Positions 8,653 to 16,781 of a DNA stretch of 64,000 bases are shown here, in pieces. The notes beneath the pieces were generated by a model. That model saw only the letters and a list, made by a program, of their open reading frames with translations, made no database searches and had not been told where the DNA came from. The DNA comes from Bacillus proteolyticus (lineage in GTDB: Bacteria > Bacillota > Bacilli > Bacillales > Bacillaceae_G): contig NZ_MACH01000116.1 of the NCBI RefSeq assembly GCF_001884065.1, forward strand, positions 353,518 through 417,517. The letters run 5' to 3'. The stretch's first letter is position 1; each line of letters opens with the position of its first letter. The position numbers were made by a program, and so were the translations under genes.

Positions 8653-9841
8653 ATTTTGATGTTGAAAACATCCCAAAACTTCTTTTAAATAACTCCCACC
8701 AGCTCGCTGCAGCAACATCTTCTTTTGCTACAATAGTTTGTTTTAATAAAACATCTTTATCTTTTTTAATGACAAGTGTGCCAAGCGCGTCACCTTTTTT
8801 AATCGGTGCCTTCACTTTCTTTTCAGCGATTACTTCTTGTTTTACTTTGTCCATATTTTCGCCCTTCTTCATAAGAAGAGATACGTTATCTGACGCAACT
8901 AAATCTACTTTTTCTTTTTTCCCTTTTCCTACTTGTACAGTCTTAATTTTTTCACCACGTGTATACAATTTCTTTGTCATATATTGTCCAAATGCATAAT
9001 CAAGAAGCTTCGTTACTTGATTGTTCCGCTCTTTTGATGTAGGTGCTCCCATAACAACTGAAATGACACGCATTCCATTCTTTTCAGCTGATGCAGTTAA
9101 ACAATATTTTGCTTCTGTCGTAAAGCCCGTTTTCACACCATCTACTCCAGGATAAAAACGTACTAACTTATTCGTATTAACGAGCCAAAACTTCTTATCC
9201 GTATCTTCACGTAAATAGTCTTCATATTTACCTGTGTATTTGCGAATAAGTGGATACTTCATCAATTCTCTCGCCATTATAGCCATATCATTTGCTGTAG
9301 AATAATGATCTTTGGCCGGGAGACCTGTTGGGTTTTGAAAATGTGTATTTTTCAGTCCTAAATCTTTCGCTTTTTTGTTCATCATATTTACGAATCCTTC
9401 TTCTGAACCAGCGATATGCTCAGCTACTGCAACAGATGCATCATTTCCAGATGCAATGGCAATGCCCTTTAGCATTTCATTTACGGTCATCTCTTCCCCA
9501 GGTTCTAAAAAGATTTGTGATCCACCCATTGAAGCTGCGTGTTCACTTGCTCTAACTTTATCGGTCAGTTTTAGTTTTCCTTTTTCAACTTGTTCCATAA
9601 TTAATAGCATTGTCATAATCTTCGTCATACTGGCAGGTGGTAACTTTTCATTCGGATTTTTATCAAATAAAACTTTACCTGTATCTTGCTCAATTACGAT
9701 TGCTGACGACGCTTGTTCCGCTAACTTCGGCGTGGTTTCTTCTGTTTTCTCCTGCTTCGTTTTCTCAGATTGTGCAAAACTAACTGAAGTACCAGAAAGA
9801 AATAACATGAAACAAACAAGTATTCCAAAAACTCGCTTCAT
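8651..9841 (-). CDS. dacF: D-alanyl-D-alanine carboxypeptidase DacF
   Basis: 396-residue low-molecular-weight penicillin-binding protein. A signal peptide covers residues 1-23 (ends SVSFA). The catalytic motifs are SxxK (Ser71-Met-Thr-Lys74), SGN (131-133) and KTG (237-239). It trims stem peptides of peptidoglycan. Its place upstream of spoIIAA-spoIIAB-sigF identifies it as DacF, which helps set the degree of cortex cross-linking from the forespore side. The C-terminal ~120 residues are the PBP5-type beta domain plus a short amphipathic tail (SWWELFKRSFGMF) for membrane attachment. Confidence 0.95.
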   Translation of the reverse strand: MKRVFGILVCFMLFLSGTSVSFAQSEKTKQEKTEETTPKLAEQASSAIVIEQDTGKVLFDKNPNEKLPPASMTKIMTMLLIMEQVEKGKLKLTDKVRASEHAASMGGSQIFLEPGEEMTVNEMLKGIAIASGNDASVAVAEHIAGSEEGFVNMMNKKAKDLGLKNTHFQNPTGLPAKDHYSTANDMAIMARELMKYPLIRKYTGKYEDYLREDTDKKFWLVNTNKLVRFYPGVDGVKTGFTTEAKYCLTASAEKNGMRVISVVMGAPTSKERNNQVTKLLDYAFGQYMTKKLYTRGEKIKTVQVGKGKKEKVDLVASDNVSLLMKKGENMDKVKQEVIAEKKVKAPIKKGDALGTLVIKKDKDVLLKQTIVAKEDVAAASWWELFKRSFGMFSTSK

Positions 9842-9857
9842 GACTAACCCTCCATTC

Positions 9858-9887
9858 TATATCAGACCTATTTTTTCCAATTTATTC
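9858..9887 (-). promoter_or_regulatory. Possible sigma-F/G promoter of dacF
   Basis: On the minus strand, GAATA (complement of 9883-9887) and TGATATA (complement of 9858-9864), preceded by GGTC, are 18 nt apart. This fits the shared sigma-F/sigma-G pattern, and dacF is a sigma-F/G gene in B. subtilis. Confidence 0.45.
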
Positions 9888-9920
9888 ATTTTTAATACCA
9901 TATTTTTCTATCATTTTCAG

Positions 9921-9949
9921 TTGACAAATAAATTCATTACTTATATTGT
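9921..9949 (+). promoter_or_regulatory. Sigma-A promoter of the GntR-ABC operon
   Basis: TTGACA (9921-9926), 17-nt spacer, TATTGT (9944-9949). A strong -35 with a weaker -10. The palindromic operator begins at the next base, so it covers the transcription start. Confidence 0.7.
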
Positions 9950-9982
9950 ATTAAGTGTATTGCATACAGTAATACACTTAAT
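9950..9982. promoter_or_regulatory. Palindromic operator for the GntR/YtrA-type repressor
   Basis: Perfect 12-bp inverted repeat ATTAAGTGTATT (9950-9961) and AATACACTTAAT (9971-9982) with a 9-bp spacer. It lies immediately downstream of the -10 and upstream of the regulator gene's ribosome binding site. The most likely reader is the GntR-family protein encoded just after it, which would then repress its own operon. Confidence 0.7.
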
Positions 9983-10007
9983 ACTCATCAGGAAGGAGAC
10001 ATTGCTC

Positions 10008-10427
10008 TTGCATATTCAAATTGATCCAAGAAGCAACACTCCGATATGGGAACAAATTGTTCAAAATATAAAAGAGCTCGTATTAAAAAACATGTTAGCT
10101 CCACGTGATAAGCTCCCTTCTGTACGCGAGCTCGCTTCTTTACTCGTTATAAATCCAAATACAGTAAGCAAAGCTTATCAAGAATTAGAGCGACAAGGGA
10201 TTATTGAAACATTACGAGGAAAAGGAACATTTGTATCCCAATCGATTACCCCAACATTAGACGAAAGGAAAATCGCTATGGTTGAAAAGCAGTTTCATCA
10301 ATTACTATTAGAAGCCTCTTACCTCGGGATTACGAAAGATAAAATTCATGATTGGATAGATTCATACTACAAAGAGATTGGAGGAAATGCAGATGCTGAA
10401 AGTGACAAGCTTGAAGAAAACAATTGA
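10008..10427 (+). CDS. GntR-family transcriptional regulator, YtrA type
   Basis: 139-residue short GntR regulator. The N-terminal winged helix (residues ~10-75, with LPSVRELASLLVINPNTVSKA as core region) ends in the usual GKGTFV. There is only a short helical tail, which places it in the YtrA subfamily that controls ABC transporter operons. The start is TTG at 10008, with AAGGAG 9 nt upstream; the frame extends far upstream but there it is antisense to dacF. It overlaps the next gene by 35 bp. The likely signal is a cell-wall or peptide antibiotic stress, as for YtrA of B. subtilis; that is inference. Confidence 0.88.
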   Translation: MHIQIDPRSNTPIWEQIVQNIKELVLKNMLAPRDKLPSVRELASLLVINPNTVSKAYQELERQGIIETLRGKGTFVSQSITPTLDERKIAMVEKQFHQLLLEASYLGITKDKIHDWIDSYYKEIGGNADAESDKLEENN

Positions 10428-11274
10428 TAATCAAACGATTTTAGAAGATGTTTCTTTCACATTACAAAAAGGTAGTATCGTCGGATTACTCGGAAGAAAC
10501 GGTGCGGGAAAAACAACTTTATTACGAACGATGGTCGGTATTTTAGACCCTGATGCAGGGACTGTTACATATGAAGATACAAACATTCATCAATGTCCTG
10601 AAATAAAGCAAAAAATCGTATACGTTCCAGATTCTACTAACATACTGAACGGCTATACGATAAAAGAAATTGTAAAGTTTTATAAAGCCGTTTATACAGC
10701 ATTTGATGAACAGTATTTCTATGAACTGTTAGAACGCTTTAACTTACCAAACAAACGAATTCGTAGTTATTCAAAAGGAATGAAAGCACTGCTCGCCATC
10801 ATTTTAGCCGTTTCTACAAAGGCCGAATATATCATTTTAGATGAACCGACAAATGGACTTGATCCTATCGTGAAAAGGAAAATTTTACAGTTTCTCGTTG
10901 GAGAAGTTGCCGAAAAAGAAATCACCATTTTCATCTCAACTCATCATTTAAATGAAGTAGAACAAATTGCAGATACAATCATTATATTAAAAGAGCACAC
11001 CGTAGCATCTATTACGTCACTAGACGATGCAAAATCACGATTCGCAAAAATACAAGTAGCTTATGAACGTTCATTACCTCAAAAACTAGAAAACTTAAGC
11101 AATATTAAAATATTAAATCAAACAGGAAAAGTATATACAATCTTAATTGAGGGAAATGTGGCTACAACACTGGAGAAGTTTTATAAAGAGCAACCAATTC
11201 TCATTGAAGAATTAACAATGTCGCTTGAAGATGTCTTCGTTACGACACTTGAGGAGGATGGGTATGTTTCATAA
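10393..11274 (+). CDS. ABC transporter ATP-binding protein (YtrB type)
   Basis: 293-residue ATPase. Walker A is GRNGAGKTT, the signature is YSKGM in place of LSGGQ, Walker B is YIILDEPTNGLDP, and the switch region ends STHH. The C-terminal ~80 residues are the extra domain seen in exporters of this type. ATG 10393 has GGAGG upstream; it overlaps the regulator by 35 bp and the next permease by 11 bp, so all are one operon. Confidence 0.9.
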   Translation: MLKVTSLKKTIDNQTILEDVSFTLQKGSIVGLLGRNGAGKTTLLRTMVGILDPDAGTVTYEDTNIHQCPEIKQKIVYVPDSTNILNGYTIKEIVKFYKAVYTAFDEQYFYELLERFNLPNKRIRSYSKGMKALLAIILAVSTKAEYIILDEPTNGLDPIVKRKILQFLVGEVAEKEITIFISTHHLNEVEQIADTIIILKEHTVASITSLDDAKSRFAKIQVAYERSLPQKLENLSNIKILNQTGKVYTILIEGNVATTLEKFYKEQPILIEELTMSLEDVFVTTLEEDGYVS

Positions 11275-12325
11275 AGCGTTGTGGATGTGGAATTGGAAGC
11301 GCGGGAAATATGCTGTGTTACTATTTTTCTTTAGTTCACTTTATTTTTTATCTTTCGGATACTTTAGAGCAGCCGAGCGACAACTTGCTGAATATCACGA
11401 TTTGCAAGAAAAGGGAACGTACTATTATTCCTATTCTTTTGGGTTAGGAGAAAGTAATAGCTTTTCGTTAACTGTTCTTATCATTGCTTTAGCTTGTTTA
11501 TTGATGGGATGGGAACGTAGTAACCAGTCTAATACTTTACTTATGACGATGCCTTTTAAAAGAAAAGATGTCTTCTTATCTAAATGGGCTTTCGGTTCCT
11601 TTTGTATTGTAAGCTCGTTACTTATAAATTGGATTCTTATGTATGTTATTTATAGAACAACTATTCATTTTGATTATCAATCATTTGGACCATTTCATCG
11701 ATACTTTCTTTATGCAATTGTCTCTTATGTTGCAGTATATACAGCTGCATTATGTATCGGTACTTTTACTGGAAGCGTTGTTTCGCAAATCGTTTTTTGT
11801 ATTCCGTGGCTTCTAATGGGGCTTACATTTATTCCATTAGTGTACACTTTTACAATAAACCATTTACACGCTACAGATACTAGAAATAACAACTTGTATG
11901 AACAACTTCATGAAATCAATCAAAAAACAAATATAGTTGCACCAATATATAATTTCACGATTTATTACGATTATGATCCTGAATTACGTAAAAAAGAAAA
12001 GGACTCAACTACTTTAAGAGATCCAGCATCTTATCACTATTATTCAGCTAAATCGATGTTAGTCCCTATTTTTTATACAATAGTTAATTTACTACTTGGC
12101 GCATATTTATATATACGATCGCCAAATGAAAACACTCAAAAAATATTTATTTTCCAAAAACATTTAAAAATATGGGTATGGGGGACAACCATTTACTTTG
12201 CATTACTAGGTGGCTATAAAATAAATCAATTTAATTTCTTACTTAACTACTATATCAGTTTGCTTCTCGCTGGAATCATTACTTATGTTGTACTATCACG
12301 TCTAACAAATTATAAAGTTTTTTAA
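11264..12325 (+). CDS. ABC transporter permease, first paralogue
   Basis: 353-residue membrane protein with about six hydrophobic segments and a long extracellular stretch before the last ones. ATG 11264 has GAGGAGG upstream; the longer frame starts inside the ATPase gene. It is a paralogue of the next gene: both start MF(H/Q)KALW, keep GWER(S/Q)N about residue 83 and MPFKR about residue 97. Such pairs (YtrC/YtrD-like) form a heterodimeric exporter. Substrate unknown. Confidence 0.85.
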   Translation: MFHKALWMWNWKRGKYAVLLFFFSSLYFLSFGYFRAAERQLAEYHDLQEKGTYYYSYSFGLGESNSFSLTVLIIALACLLMGWERSNQSNTLLMTMPFKRKDVFLSKWAFGSFCIVSSLLINWILMYVIYRTTIHFDYQSFGPFHRYFLYAIVSYVAVYTAALCIGTFTGSVVSQIVFCIPWLLMGLTFIPLVYTFTINHLHATDTRNNNLYEQLHEINQKTNIVAPIYNFTIYYDYDPELRKKEKDSTTLRDPASYHYYSAKSMLVPIFYTIVNLLLGAYLYIRSPNENTQKIFIFQKHLKIWVWGTTIYFALLGGYKINQFNFLLNYYISLLLAGIITYVVLSRLTNYKVF

Positions 12326-12337
12326 AGGAGGGGGCCT

Positions 12338-13402
12338 ATGTTTCAAAAAGCACTATGGCTAAGAACATATCAACAAAGTAAATATGTTGTGTGGTTGTTT
12401 TGGTTCGTTAGCTTCTATACTTTATCATATAAATACTATATGGCTTCTATTCAACAGCTATACTTTCTAAATGACAATAAAAAGTGGAACTATGTATATC
12501 ACTACCACTTTGATTTAACACTTATAGACCCTGTCCTACTGTTAGGTGGTATACTTATCGTTCTAGCTTGTACATTAATTGGTTGGGAAAGACAAAATAA
12601 CTCTAGTGACTTGCTATGGTCTATGCCATTTAAACGTTCACACATCTATATAACAAAGTGGTTGTTTGGGATCTGCAACATCGCAGCAATCATCGTATTA
12701 AACTGGGGACTATTCGCCATTATGAAAAAAACAACTTTTCATAATAAATATCAAATATTTTCACCATTTCATACTTATTTTCTATACATGTTAATTGTGT
12801 TAATCGCTATTTATACGCTTGCATTATGTATAGGAACAATTACTGGGAATATTCTCTCGCAGGGTCTCCTTACTGCAGCTATATTCATGTTTCCATTGTT
12901 ATTTCCATCCCTTATCTCAGCGGTCATCGCTGTTCACTCGAATACTGACTTTCATGAGGACAATGGTAATATGCATCGTATTATGGAAAACATACGCATT
13001 TCGGGTCCAGCAGAAAATTTTCATATTAGATTTGATTATAATCCACAAAATGCTTATACCGATAATGATGGCGTGCGTCATAATGAACCAAACTTTACAG
13101 AAATCCCTTCAGTAAAAACATTGATTGGACCTATTGCACATGTCATTATTTTATTACCACTCGGTATATATTTATATGTTCGTTCAGTCAATGAGCGAAA
13201 TGGTAGTTTCTTACTATATCCAAAGCTTCAAAAGATATTTATGGTCTGCGCTATTTTCTGTATCGGAATTAGCGGCGGTTTAATAATTGGTGGGACCCAT
13301 TCGTTGCTTAATTTTTACGTTGGTTTGTTCGGAACAAGCATAATTAGCTATTTTCTTCTATCTAAAATATTGAGATTGAAGGTCTCTTGGAATTTCAAAT
13401 AA
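12338..13402 (+). CDS. ABC transporter permease, second paralogue
   Basis: 354-residue membrane protein, similar in length and hydrophobic pattern to the gene before it, so the pair arose by tandem duplication. ATG 12338 has AAAGGAGGGGG upstream, 12 bp after the previous stop. Shared landmarks are MFQKALW at the N-terminus, GWERQN near residue 87, MPFKRSH near 98 and the SPFHTYFLY patch. It probably pairs with the first permease and the ATPase. Last gene of the operon. Confidence 0.85.
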   Translation: MFQKALWLRTYQQSKYVVWLFWFVSFYTLSYKYYMASIQQLYFLNDNKKWNYVYHYHFDLTLIDPVLLLGGILIVLACTLIGWERQNNSSDLLWSMPFKRSHIYITKWLFGICNIAAIIVLNWGLFAIMKKTTFHNKYQIFSPFHTYFLYMLIVLIAIYTLALCIGTITGNILSQGLLTAAIFMFPLLFPSLISAVIAVHSNTDFHEDNGNMHRIMENIRISGPAENFHIRFDYNPQNAYTDNDGVRHNEPNFTEIPSVKTLIGPIAHVIILLPLGIYLYVRSVNERNGSFLLYPKLQKIFMVCAIFCIGISGGLIIGGTHSLLNFYVGLFGTSIISYFLLSKILRLKVSWNFK

Positions 13403-13433
13403 AATAACCTCCTCACTAAGAGGCGGTTATTTT
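13401..13433. terminator. Shared bidirectional terminator
   Basis: Stem 13401-13414 with 13420-13433 (AAAATAACC...CTC / GAG...GGTTATTTT, one mismatch), 5-nt loop, A/T-rich flanks on both sides. It serves the ABC operon (plus) and the secreted protein gene (minus), and both stop codons touch or lie in it. Confidence 0.75.
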
Positions 13434-13972
13434 ATATTCTCTCTCCTATCTCCATACACCATCTCTTCTTTCATCCCAAACCCATCACCATTTTGCACAA
13501 TTTGATCTGTTGGAGCAACTACACTTTCAGCAATTTTCCATTCCCCGCGCTCTTTCATAAATACTTGCAGAAAATAGTTCATGCCATTTAGCTGATATGC
13601 ATTTTCTTTTTTCACATTATAGTGCACCGCAATGTAGTACACTTGAATGTTTTCTTTCCCTGCTTTTGATACGTATTGCGATAATCTTGGAATGTACATT
13701 GATGCTTTCTTAAATGGTAAGTGCTTCGCTTTAACGAGCGATGAACTTGTTACATTACGTAATGTGTCCTGATTACGAATGTTATCACTATGATGAAATA
13801 ATACTGCATTTTGCATAGAACGAACCCATAATTTCGAATACAAGACAGTATTATCATTTTCAATATACTTCACTTCTTTTTGCACCACTTGAATAGGGGT
13901 ATCGGCGTACATGAATGTATTAAAGCAGAAAAAGCTTCCAAGTAAAACGGTAAGTGCCGCAATATATTTCAT
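13427..13972 (-). CDS. Secreted protein of unknown function
   Basis: 181 residues. A signal peptide is clear (residues 1-23, hydrophobic LTVLLGSFFCFNTF, likely cleavage after MYA). The rest is soluble and mixed alpha/beta, ending with an FLQVFMKERGEWKIAES patch that resembles the last strands of NTF2-like or DUF4829-type folds. I do not recognise the family. The ribosome binding site GGAGG is inside a hairpin arm (see 13980-14009). Confidence 0.7.
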   Translation of the reverse strand: MKYIAALTVLLGSFFCFNTFMYADTPIQVVQKEVKYIENDNTVLYSKLWVRSMQNAVLFHHSDNIRNQDTLRNVTSSSLVKAKHLPFKKASMYIPRLSQYVSKAGKENIQVYYIAVHYNVKKENAYQLNGMNYFLQVFMKERGEWKIAESVVAPTDQIVQNGDGFGMKEEMVYGDRRENIK

Positions 13973-13979
13973 AATCTTT

Positions 13980-14009
13980 CCTCCGATCTTTTTAATTAAA
14001 GTATCGGAG
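13980..14009 (-). promoter_or_regulatory. Hairpin that covers a ribosome binding site
   Basis: On the minus strand, CTCCGAT (complement of 14003-14009) can pair with ATCGGAG (complement of 13981-13987), loop 15 nt. The GGAGG ribosome binding site of the secreted protein gene (13980-13984) lies in the second arm. This could limit translation. Confidence 0.4.
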
Positions 14010-14037
14010 TTTCAAAATATTTTTATTCAAAAGAAAA

Positions 14038-14066
14038 AGGATAGGAAAGCTCTTGCTTCCTATCCT
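14038..14066 (-). terminator. Terminator of the MarR gene
   Basis: Stem AGGATAGGAA (14038-14047) / TTCCTATCCT (14057-14066), followed on the minus strand by CCTTTTTCTTTT. Confidence 0.75.
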
Positions 14067-14072
14067 CATTTA

Positions 14073-14492
14073 TTATAAGACGCGGCCAAATAGTTCTAAA
14101 ACCATTTCTATCTCTTGGTCGCTCCAACCTTTAAATCTCTCTTTATAATATTCTTTACGCACAGCTTCAAGTTTTTCAGTTACTTCTCGTCCGTTTTCTG
14201 TAATTTCTAAGTATACGATACGACGGTCTGAATTTGATCTCTTTCTTTCAACAAACCCTTTTCGCACGAGACGATCTGTTACAGCTGTAATATGACTGGA
14301 GGTTACGTTTACTTCACTCGCAATTTGCGAAGCCATCTGTGGACTTTTTAAAAATAACGCACGTAATACAGAGAATTCATTATATGGCATATGCTCTGAA
14401 AAACGTGTATTAATATCATTTTGTAATAAACGTATCATCTTTCGAAATGATGCAGATAAATCTAAAATCAGTGTTTCTCTATTTTCGTTCAC
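14073..14492 (-). CDS. MarR-family transcriptional regulator
   Basis: 139-residue winged-helix regulator. The DNA-recognition part is MASQIASEVNVTSSHITAVT followed by the wing RKRSNSDRRIVYLE, which is typical of MarR proteins. The start is uncertain. ATG at 14525 would have no ribosome binding site, and a TATAAT (complement of 14526-14531) sits directly in front of it. GTG at 14492, preceded by AAGGGACGAGG, fits better and I use it. The neighbouring SIMPL gene is divergent and may be a target, but no clear operator was seen. Confidence 0.82.
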   Translation of the reverse strand: MNENRETLILDLSASFRKMIRLLQNDINTRFSEHMPYNEFSVLRALFLKSPQMASQIASEVNVTSSHITAVTDRLVRKGFVERKRSNSDRRIVYLEITENGREVTEKLEAVRKEYYKERFKGWSDQEIEMVLELFGRVL

Positions 14493-14652
14493 TAGCCTCG
14501 TCCCTTTTTTATCATATTTATACATATTATAATCTATAAATACCTATGTTGTATATGCTTTCTTCCCTTAACATTCTCATTTATGTAACTTTTTTCATAC
14601 GATTTTCTTTTTTGTTCACACATATACATGTAAAAAAGGATGGTGAACATAA

Positions 14653-15324
14653 ATGCAAAGTGGAATGAATCCGTATTTACATAATATCCGTACGACAAAT
14701 ACTGGTAAAGAAGCTACTATTACTGTACAAGGAGAAGGCATTATAAAAGCCAAACCAAATGTTGTCATATTAACACTAGGCATTCGAACAGATAGTAAAA
14801 ATGTAAAACAAGCGCAAGAAGAAAATGCAGTGCAATCGAAACAATTGCTTGATGCACTCAAACAGCTAGGTATTGCCGATAAAGATATAGAAACTATTTC
14901 TTATACGATTACCCCTCAATACGAATATGTAAATGATAAAGCCTTACTACAAGGCTACCGTGTGGAGCATTTGTATGAAATTACCGTTTTAAATGTACAA
15001 AAAGCAGGGGAAGTATATGATATAGCCGTGACGAATGGTGCAAACGTAGCAAAAGGGTTACGCTTTCGAATATCTCATCCAAATAAATATTATGAGCAAG
15101 CTCTCATTCAGGCTCTGCACCAAGCAGTAGAAAAAGCTCGTGCTATTGCGAGTACCTACAATTTAAACATTAATCCCGTTCCCCTCTCACTCGTTGAAGA
15201 ATCTGCCCAATTGCCACGGGAGGTTGCATCCTATGCTACTTTACATGCACAAGCAGCCCCGCCCATTCAATCTGGAGAACTAGAAATTATTTCAACCATA
15301 CGAGCCATTTTTACGTATTTATAA
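14653..15324 (+). CDS. SIMPL-domain (DUF541) protein
   Basis: 223 residues covering one SIMPL/DUF541 domain: ATITVQGEGIIKAKPNVVIL at the start of the fold, then the G(I)(A/R) and YEITV strands. Unlike most family members it has no evident signal peptide, so it may be cytoplasmic or surface-associated by another route. Family members in other bacteria have been linked to oxidative stress and signalling. ATG 14653 has AAGGATGGTG upstream. Confidence 0.82.
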   Translation: MQSGMNPYLHNIRTTNTGKEATITVQGEGIIKAKPNVVILTLGIRTDSKNVKQAQEENAVQSKQLLDALKQLGIADKDIETISYTITPQYEYVNDKALLQGYRVEHLYEITVLNVQKAGEVYDIAVTNGANVAKGLRFRISHPNKYYEQALIQALHQAVEKARAIASTYNLNINPVPLSLVEESAQLPREVASYATLHAQAAPPIQSGELEIISTIRAIFTYL

Positions 15325-15362
15325 ATAATTTCGTTTATAAGTAAACGTTATCATTTTCGTTG

Positions 15363-15390
15363 TTGTAAAAACATGATGTTCTGATATAAT
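15363..15390 (+). promoter_or_regulatory. Sigma-A promoter of pbuG
   Basis: TTGTAA (15363-15368) and perfect TATAAT (15385-15390), spacer 16 nt. The ~60-nt leader has a small CTCTT/AAGAG hairpin, but I find no purine riboswitch aptamer in it. Confidence 0.6.
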
Positions 15391-15458
15391 AAAGGACGGT
15401 GAGCTCTTACAAAAGAGATATCACGGGTGGGAGAGGGATATGAAAAAGAAGGTTTAAC

Positions 15459-16748
15459 ATGAAAGGAATACTTGAAAGAACATTTAAATTAGACTTACAC
15501 CAAACATCACCAAAACAAGAAGTTTTAGCTGGAGTCACGTCATTTTTCACGATCGTTTATATTATGATTGTAAATGCGTCAATCTTATCAGATGCCGGCA
15601 TTCCTCTTGAAGCTGGAATTTTAGCAACTGTTTTTAGTTCATTTGTCGGATGTCTACTTATGGCATTTTGGGCAAATGCACCTGCTATTCTTGTCCCAGG
15701 TATGGGTGTAAATGCATTCTTCACGTACACTGCTGTGCACACGCTCGGTCTAGCTTGGCAAGAAGCATTAGCAGCTGTTTTTATCGCCGGTATTATTTTT
15801 GCAATTGCTGCTTTTACACCGATTGCTCGCGTGCTTTCGGTATCGATTCCAAAGTCATTAAAGGAAGCGATCACTGTCGGTATCGGGTTGTTTTTAGCTT
15901 TCATCGGCTTGCAAAAAGGTGGTTTAGTCGTTTCGCATCCTAATACTGCTGTTGCAATGGGGAAATTAAGTAGTCCTGTCGTTCTTGCAACACTACTTAC
16001 TCTTATTGTGGCACTTGTACTATTTGTGCGTAACGTACGTGGAAACTTTTTATGGACGATTGCAATTGGAACTGGTATTGCATGGCTATTTGGCCTTGTT
16101 GATACGAGTCAAGTGGGAAATAGTTCATTTTCATTCGCTAATTACGGCGATGTGTTTGGAGCTATGTCATTTGGGAAACTTTCTTCCTTACCATTTTGGA
16201 TTGCAACATTCTCCTTAAGCATGGTGCTTATTTTTGAGAACATGGGACTACTGCACGGTTTATTAGAAGATGACCGTAAATTCCCACGTGCTTACCAAGC
16301 AAATGCAATTTCAGCAATGACATGTGGTCTATTTGGCACAAGCCCTACCGTTTCAACAGTAGAGAGTGCCGCAGGTATTACTGCAGGCGGAAAAACAGGT
16401 CTGACGTCTATCGTTACAGGGTTATTATTCTTCGCGTCACTGTTTGCTCTTCCGTTTGTCAAACTAATTCCTGATAGTGCCATTGCACCAATCTTAATTA
16501 TTATTGGCGGCCTGATGATTACAAGCATTCAACAAATTCCTCTGAACGACTTTTCAGAAGGATTTCCAGCGTTTTTAATTATCGTTATGATTCCGCTCAC
16601 ATATAGTATCGCTGATGGCATTGCGTTCGGATTTATTGCTTATCCTATCTTGAAAGTTGCTATTGGAAAGCGTAAAGAAGTCGCACCGTCCATGTATATC
16701 ATTACATGCTTATTCTTAGCCATGTTCGTATTACACGCTATTGGCTAG
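15459..16748 (+). CDS. pbuG: Hypoxanthine/guanine permease (AzgA/PbuG family)
   Basis: 429-residue NCS2/AzgA-type purine transporter with about 12-13 membrane segments. The conserved motifs VPGMGVNAFFTYT (around residue 80) and FGTSPTVSTVESAAGI (around residue 290) mark the substrate site of this family. It imports hypoxanthine, guanine or related bases by proton symport. In B. subtilis pbuG is purine-riboswitch and PurR controlled; here I see no aptamer upstream, so control may differ or this may be the paralogue PbuO. It sits near the nucleoside phosphorylase operon. Confidence 0.85.
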   Translation: MKGILERTFKLDLHQTSPKQEVLAGVTSFFTIVYIMIVNASILSDAGIPLEAGILATVFSSFVGCLLMAFWANAPAILVPGMGVNAFFTYTAVHTLGLAWQEALAAVFIAGIIFAIAAFTPIARVLSVSIPKSLKEAITVGIGLFLAFIGLQKGGLVVSHPNTAVAMGKLSSPVVLATLLTLIVALVLFVRNVRGNFLWTIAIGTGIAWLFGLVDTSQVGNSSFSFANYGDVFGAMSFGKLSSLPFWIATFSLSMVLIFENMGLLHGLLEDDRKFPRAYQANAISAMTCGLFGTSPTVSTVESAAGITAGGKTGLTSIVTGLLFFASLFALPFVKLIPDSAIAPILIIIGGLMITSIQQIPLNDFSEGFPAFLIIVMIPLTYSIADGIAFGFIAYPILKVAIGKRKEVAPSMYIITCLFLAMFVLHAIG

Positions 16749-16750
16749 TA

Positions 16751-16781
16751 AAAAAACACCGAGGAAACCTCGGTGTTTTTT
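16751..16781. terminator. Bidirectional terminator pbuG/corA
   Basis: 14-bp perfect stem 16751-16764 (AAAAAACACCGAGG) with 16768-16781, loop AAA, with A/T runs on both sides. The corA stop codon is at its right edge. Confidence 0.9.

Noticed and set aside
9375-10007. Long N-terminal extension of the GntR regulator frame
   Set aside because: It is antisense to dacF. The TTG at 10008 with AAGGAG and the GntR fold start there.
15325-15458. Purine riboswitch expected before pbuG
   Set aside because: None of the aptamer's conserved loop sequences are present; only a promoter and a small hairpin.
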